From Nocardiopsis eucommiae (GTDB taxonomy: Bacteria > Actinomycetota > Actinomycetes > Streptosporangiales > Streptosporangiaceae): a stretch of 64,000 nt of DNA. The stretch's first letter is position 1; each line of letters opens with the position of its first letter. Positions 63,001 through 64,000 of this stretch are shown here, one piece after another. The notes beneath the pieces were generated by a model that saw nothing but the letters and a program-made list of their open reading frames with translations, ran no database searches and was not told the origin of the DNA. Position numbers and translations under genes: made by a program. Location: positions 1,612,001-1,676,000 of the forward strand of contig CP074402.1 of the NCBI GenBank assembly GCA_018388625.1. Direction: 5' to 3'.

Positions 63001-63300
63001 CGGGTACGAGGCGGCCCGTGCCACGGGGGACCCGCGCGCGGTCGCGCGGGCGCTGGAGGGGCTCGCCGGGGCGTGCGCCCTGGCCGAACTCCACGAGCAG
63101 GCCGCTCGCCTCCTGGGGGCGGCGGACACGGCGCGCAGGTCCGTGGGCGTGCCGCTGCCCCCGGAGAGCGCGGGGACGTCGACCGGATCGCCGCCGGAGC
63201 GCGGGCCGTCCTGGGAGAGGAACGGTTCCGGGCGGAGACGGAACGCGCCGTCGAGTCGGATCCCCGTTCCGTCCTGAGCCTGGTGCATCCGGCGTCCTGA
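60029..63300 (+). CDS. SARP/AfsR-like large transcriptional regulator (DNA-binding, BTAD, NB-ARC, TPR)
   Basis: About 1090 residues. Residues 1-95 form an OmpR-type winged helix (VLLVHQGTPVPTDRLIDTLW, SGVLRSKVSQLRRVL), followed by the BTAD (to about 250), an NB-ARC ATPase with P-loop GIGGVGKTRLA (near 300) and VLLVLDNCEH, then a TPR-rich C terminus. Such AfsR/SARP proteins activate antibiotic clusters. One -1 frame break near 63165 hides the natural end, after which the last 40 residues (GDVDRIAAGARAVLGEERF) are restored. It probably controls the enediyne genes. Confidence 0.9.
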
Positions 63301-63480
63301 CTCCGTGTCCTTTCTGGATCGCGAATGTGGTGAGTGTTCGCGCGGCGCCTCCCAGCGTGTTCGGTAATGCAATTCATTTCTCCCGGCCGGTGTGAATGGC
63401 CGAGTTATGCCGCAATGGAAGAGAAGTTCTCGGTGCTGGTAAATGGATAGCGTGGACTCCAGTCGAACCGGAGGCCCGCC

Positions 63481-64000
63481 TTGCGAATACTATTTCTCAC
63501 ACCACCCCTTCTGAAGTCACACCTGTATGTTCTGGCCCCTCTGGCGTCGGCGCTTCGTACGGCGGGGCACGAGGTGCGAGTGGCCTGCCAACCGGACCTG
63601 GTCGAGGACATCGCCCGGTCCGGGCTGACTGCGGTCCCCGTGGGAGAGCCGATGGCCCAGGCCATGGAGGTGACCGCGGCCGCGGAACCCGCCAAGGGGC
63701 CGTCGGATCACGCAGGGGGAGCCAACCCGGTCCAGACGGACTACACGCGGGATGATCCCCAGCAGGAACTTGACTACCTCGTCAAGAACCTCCTGAGCCA
63801 GCTCTGCCCCGACCGCACCCTGGACGATCTGGTGGCGTTCACCCGTTCCTGGCGCCCCGACCTGGTGGTCTGGGACGCGCTCTGCTACGCCGGTGCCGTC
63901 GCGGCGAGGGCCTCCGGAGCCGCCCACGCGCGGATCCTCTTCGGCACGGACGCCTTCGTGCAGTTGCACACGGCCGCTCGCGAACAGCGCGGATCGGACG
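63481..64000 (+). CDS. Glycosyltransferase, UDP-glycosyltransferase/GT1-like, 3' end beyond window
   Basis: 173 residues are visible. The TTG start at 63481 has GGAGG six bases upstream. The sequence ILFLTPPLLKSHLYVLAPLASALRTAGHEVRVACQ and SWRPDLVVWDALCYAGAVAARASGA is typical of antibiotic GT1 glycosyltransferases, including those needing an activator protein such as DesVIII. The nucleotide-sugar-binding C-terminal half lies outside the window. It probably attaches a deoxysugar to the enediyne, and the sugar genes likely follow. Confidence 0.85.
   Translation, partial: MRILFLTPPLLKSHLYVLAPLASALRTAGHEVRVACQPDLVEDIARSGLTAVPVGEPMAQAMEVTAAAEPAKGPSDHAGGANPVQTDYTRDDPQQELDYLVKNLLSQLCPDRTLDDLVAFTRSWRPDLVVWDALCYAGAVAARASGAAHARILFGTDAFVQLHTAAREQRGSD

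Noticed and set aside
1..63300. Interpreting the broken genes as pseudogenes
   Set aside because: All placed breaks are -1 shifts near homopolymers, flanking motifs stay intact, and housekeeping and biosynthetic genes are both affected, which points to sequence error.

Overview
The window is high-GC actinomycete chromosome (about 70% GC, GTG/TTG starts, four-base ATGA/GTGA gene overlaps, a TAT-exported amidase, an F420-type reductase). A Nocardiopsis- or Streptomyces-like filamentous actinomycete fits, but I cannot fix the genus from sequence alone. No rRNA, tRNA, CRISPR array, transposase or origin was seen.

The sequence carries many single-base losses. By my count about 54 frame breaks interrupt about 29 genes on both strands. 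Each one I could place is a -1 shift, usually next to a G or C run, and restoring one base per break gives whole-codon gene lengths with normal start/stop overlaps. I treat these as sequence errors and annotate each gene across its breaks.

Layout. (1) 1-9.48 kb: the 3' end of an ABC (FtsX-type) permease, then a coupled run of MFS exporter, KAS III, GNAT, SDR, two acyltransferase-like proteins and an AMP-dependent ligase, with two discrete ACPs facing away from each other. This looks like a small acyl-chain assembly line. (2) 9.68-14.34 kb: a candidate RiPP operon of unfamiliar composition. A clear TTGACA/TAGACT promoter precedes a 24-codon peptide gene ending in Gly-Cys-stop. A strong hairpin follows, then a radical SAM/SPASM maturase, a propeller-like protein, an alpha-helical repeat protein and a JmjC/cupin oxygenase. 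(3) 14.4-24.1 kb: mostly housekeeping or stress genes (Rieske-glutamate synthase fusion, amidase, esterase, Usp, F420-type reductase, tenA with TPP riboswitch, secreted HNH nuclease, ABC transporter, ectD). (4) 25.1-64.0 kb: an enediyne biosynthetic cluster open at the right edge.

The enediyne cluster has the iterative pksE (KS-AT-ACP-KR-DH-PPTase), the CalE7/SgcE10-type thioesterase, a flavin reductase, an acyl-CoA carboxylase beta subunit, TetR and AraC regulators, two tandem UnbL/DUF1702 proteins, two P450s, a GMC oxidoreductase with a small partner, an AhpD-like protein, a DinB-like protein, an SgcJ-like protein and an SgcF-type epoxide hydrolase. A beta-tyrosine branch runs on the minus strand: an MIO tyrosine 2,3-aminomutase, a C-A-PCP NRPS, a free C domain, a free PCP, a methyltransferase, a PhyH oxygenase, a DUF899 protein and a flavin monooxygenase. 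An SgcB-like exporter, a SARP/AfsR-type regulator and a glycosyltransferase complete it. The parts list points to a C-1027/kedarcidin-like nine-membered enediyne decorated with a beta-amino acid and sugar. The NRPS architecture and the degenerate condensation motifs differ from the textbook pathway.
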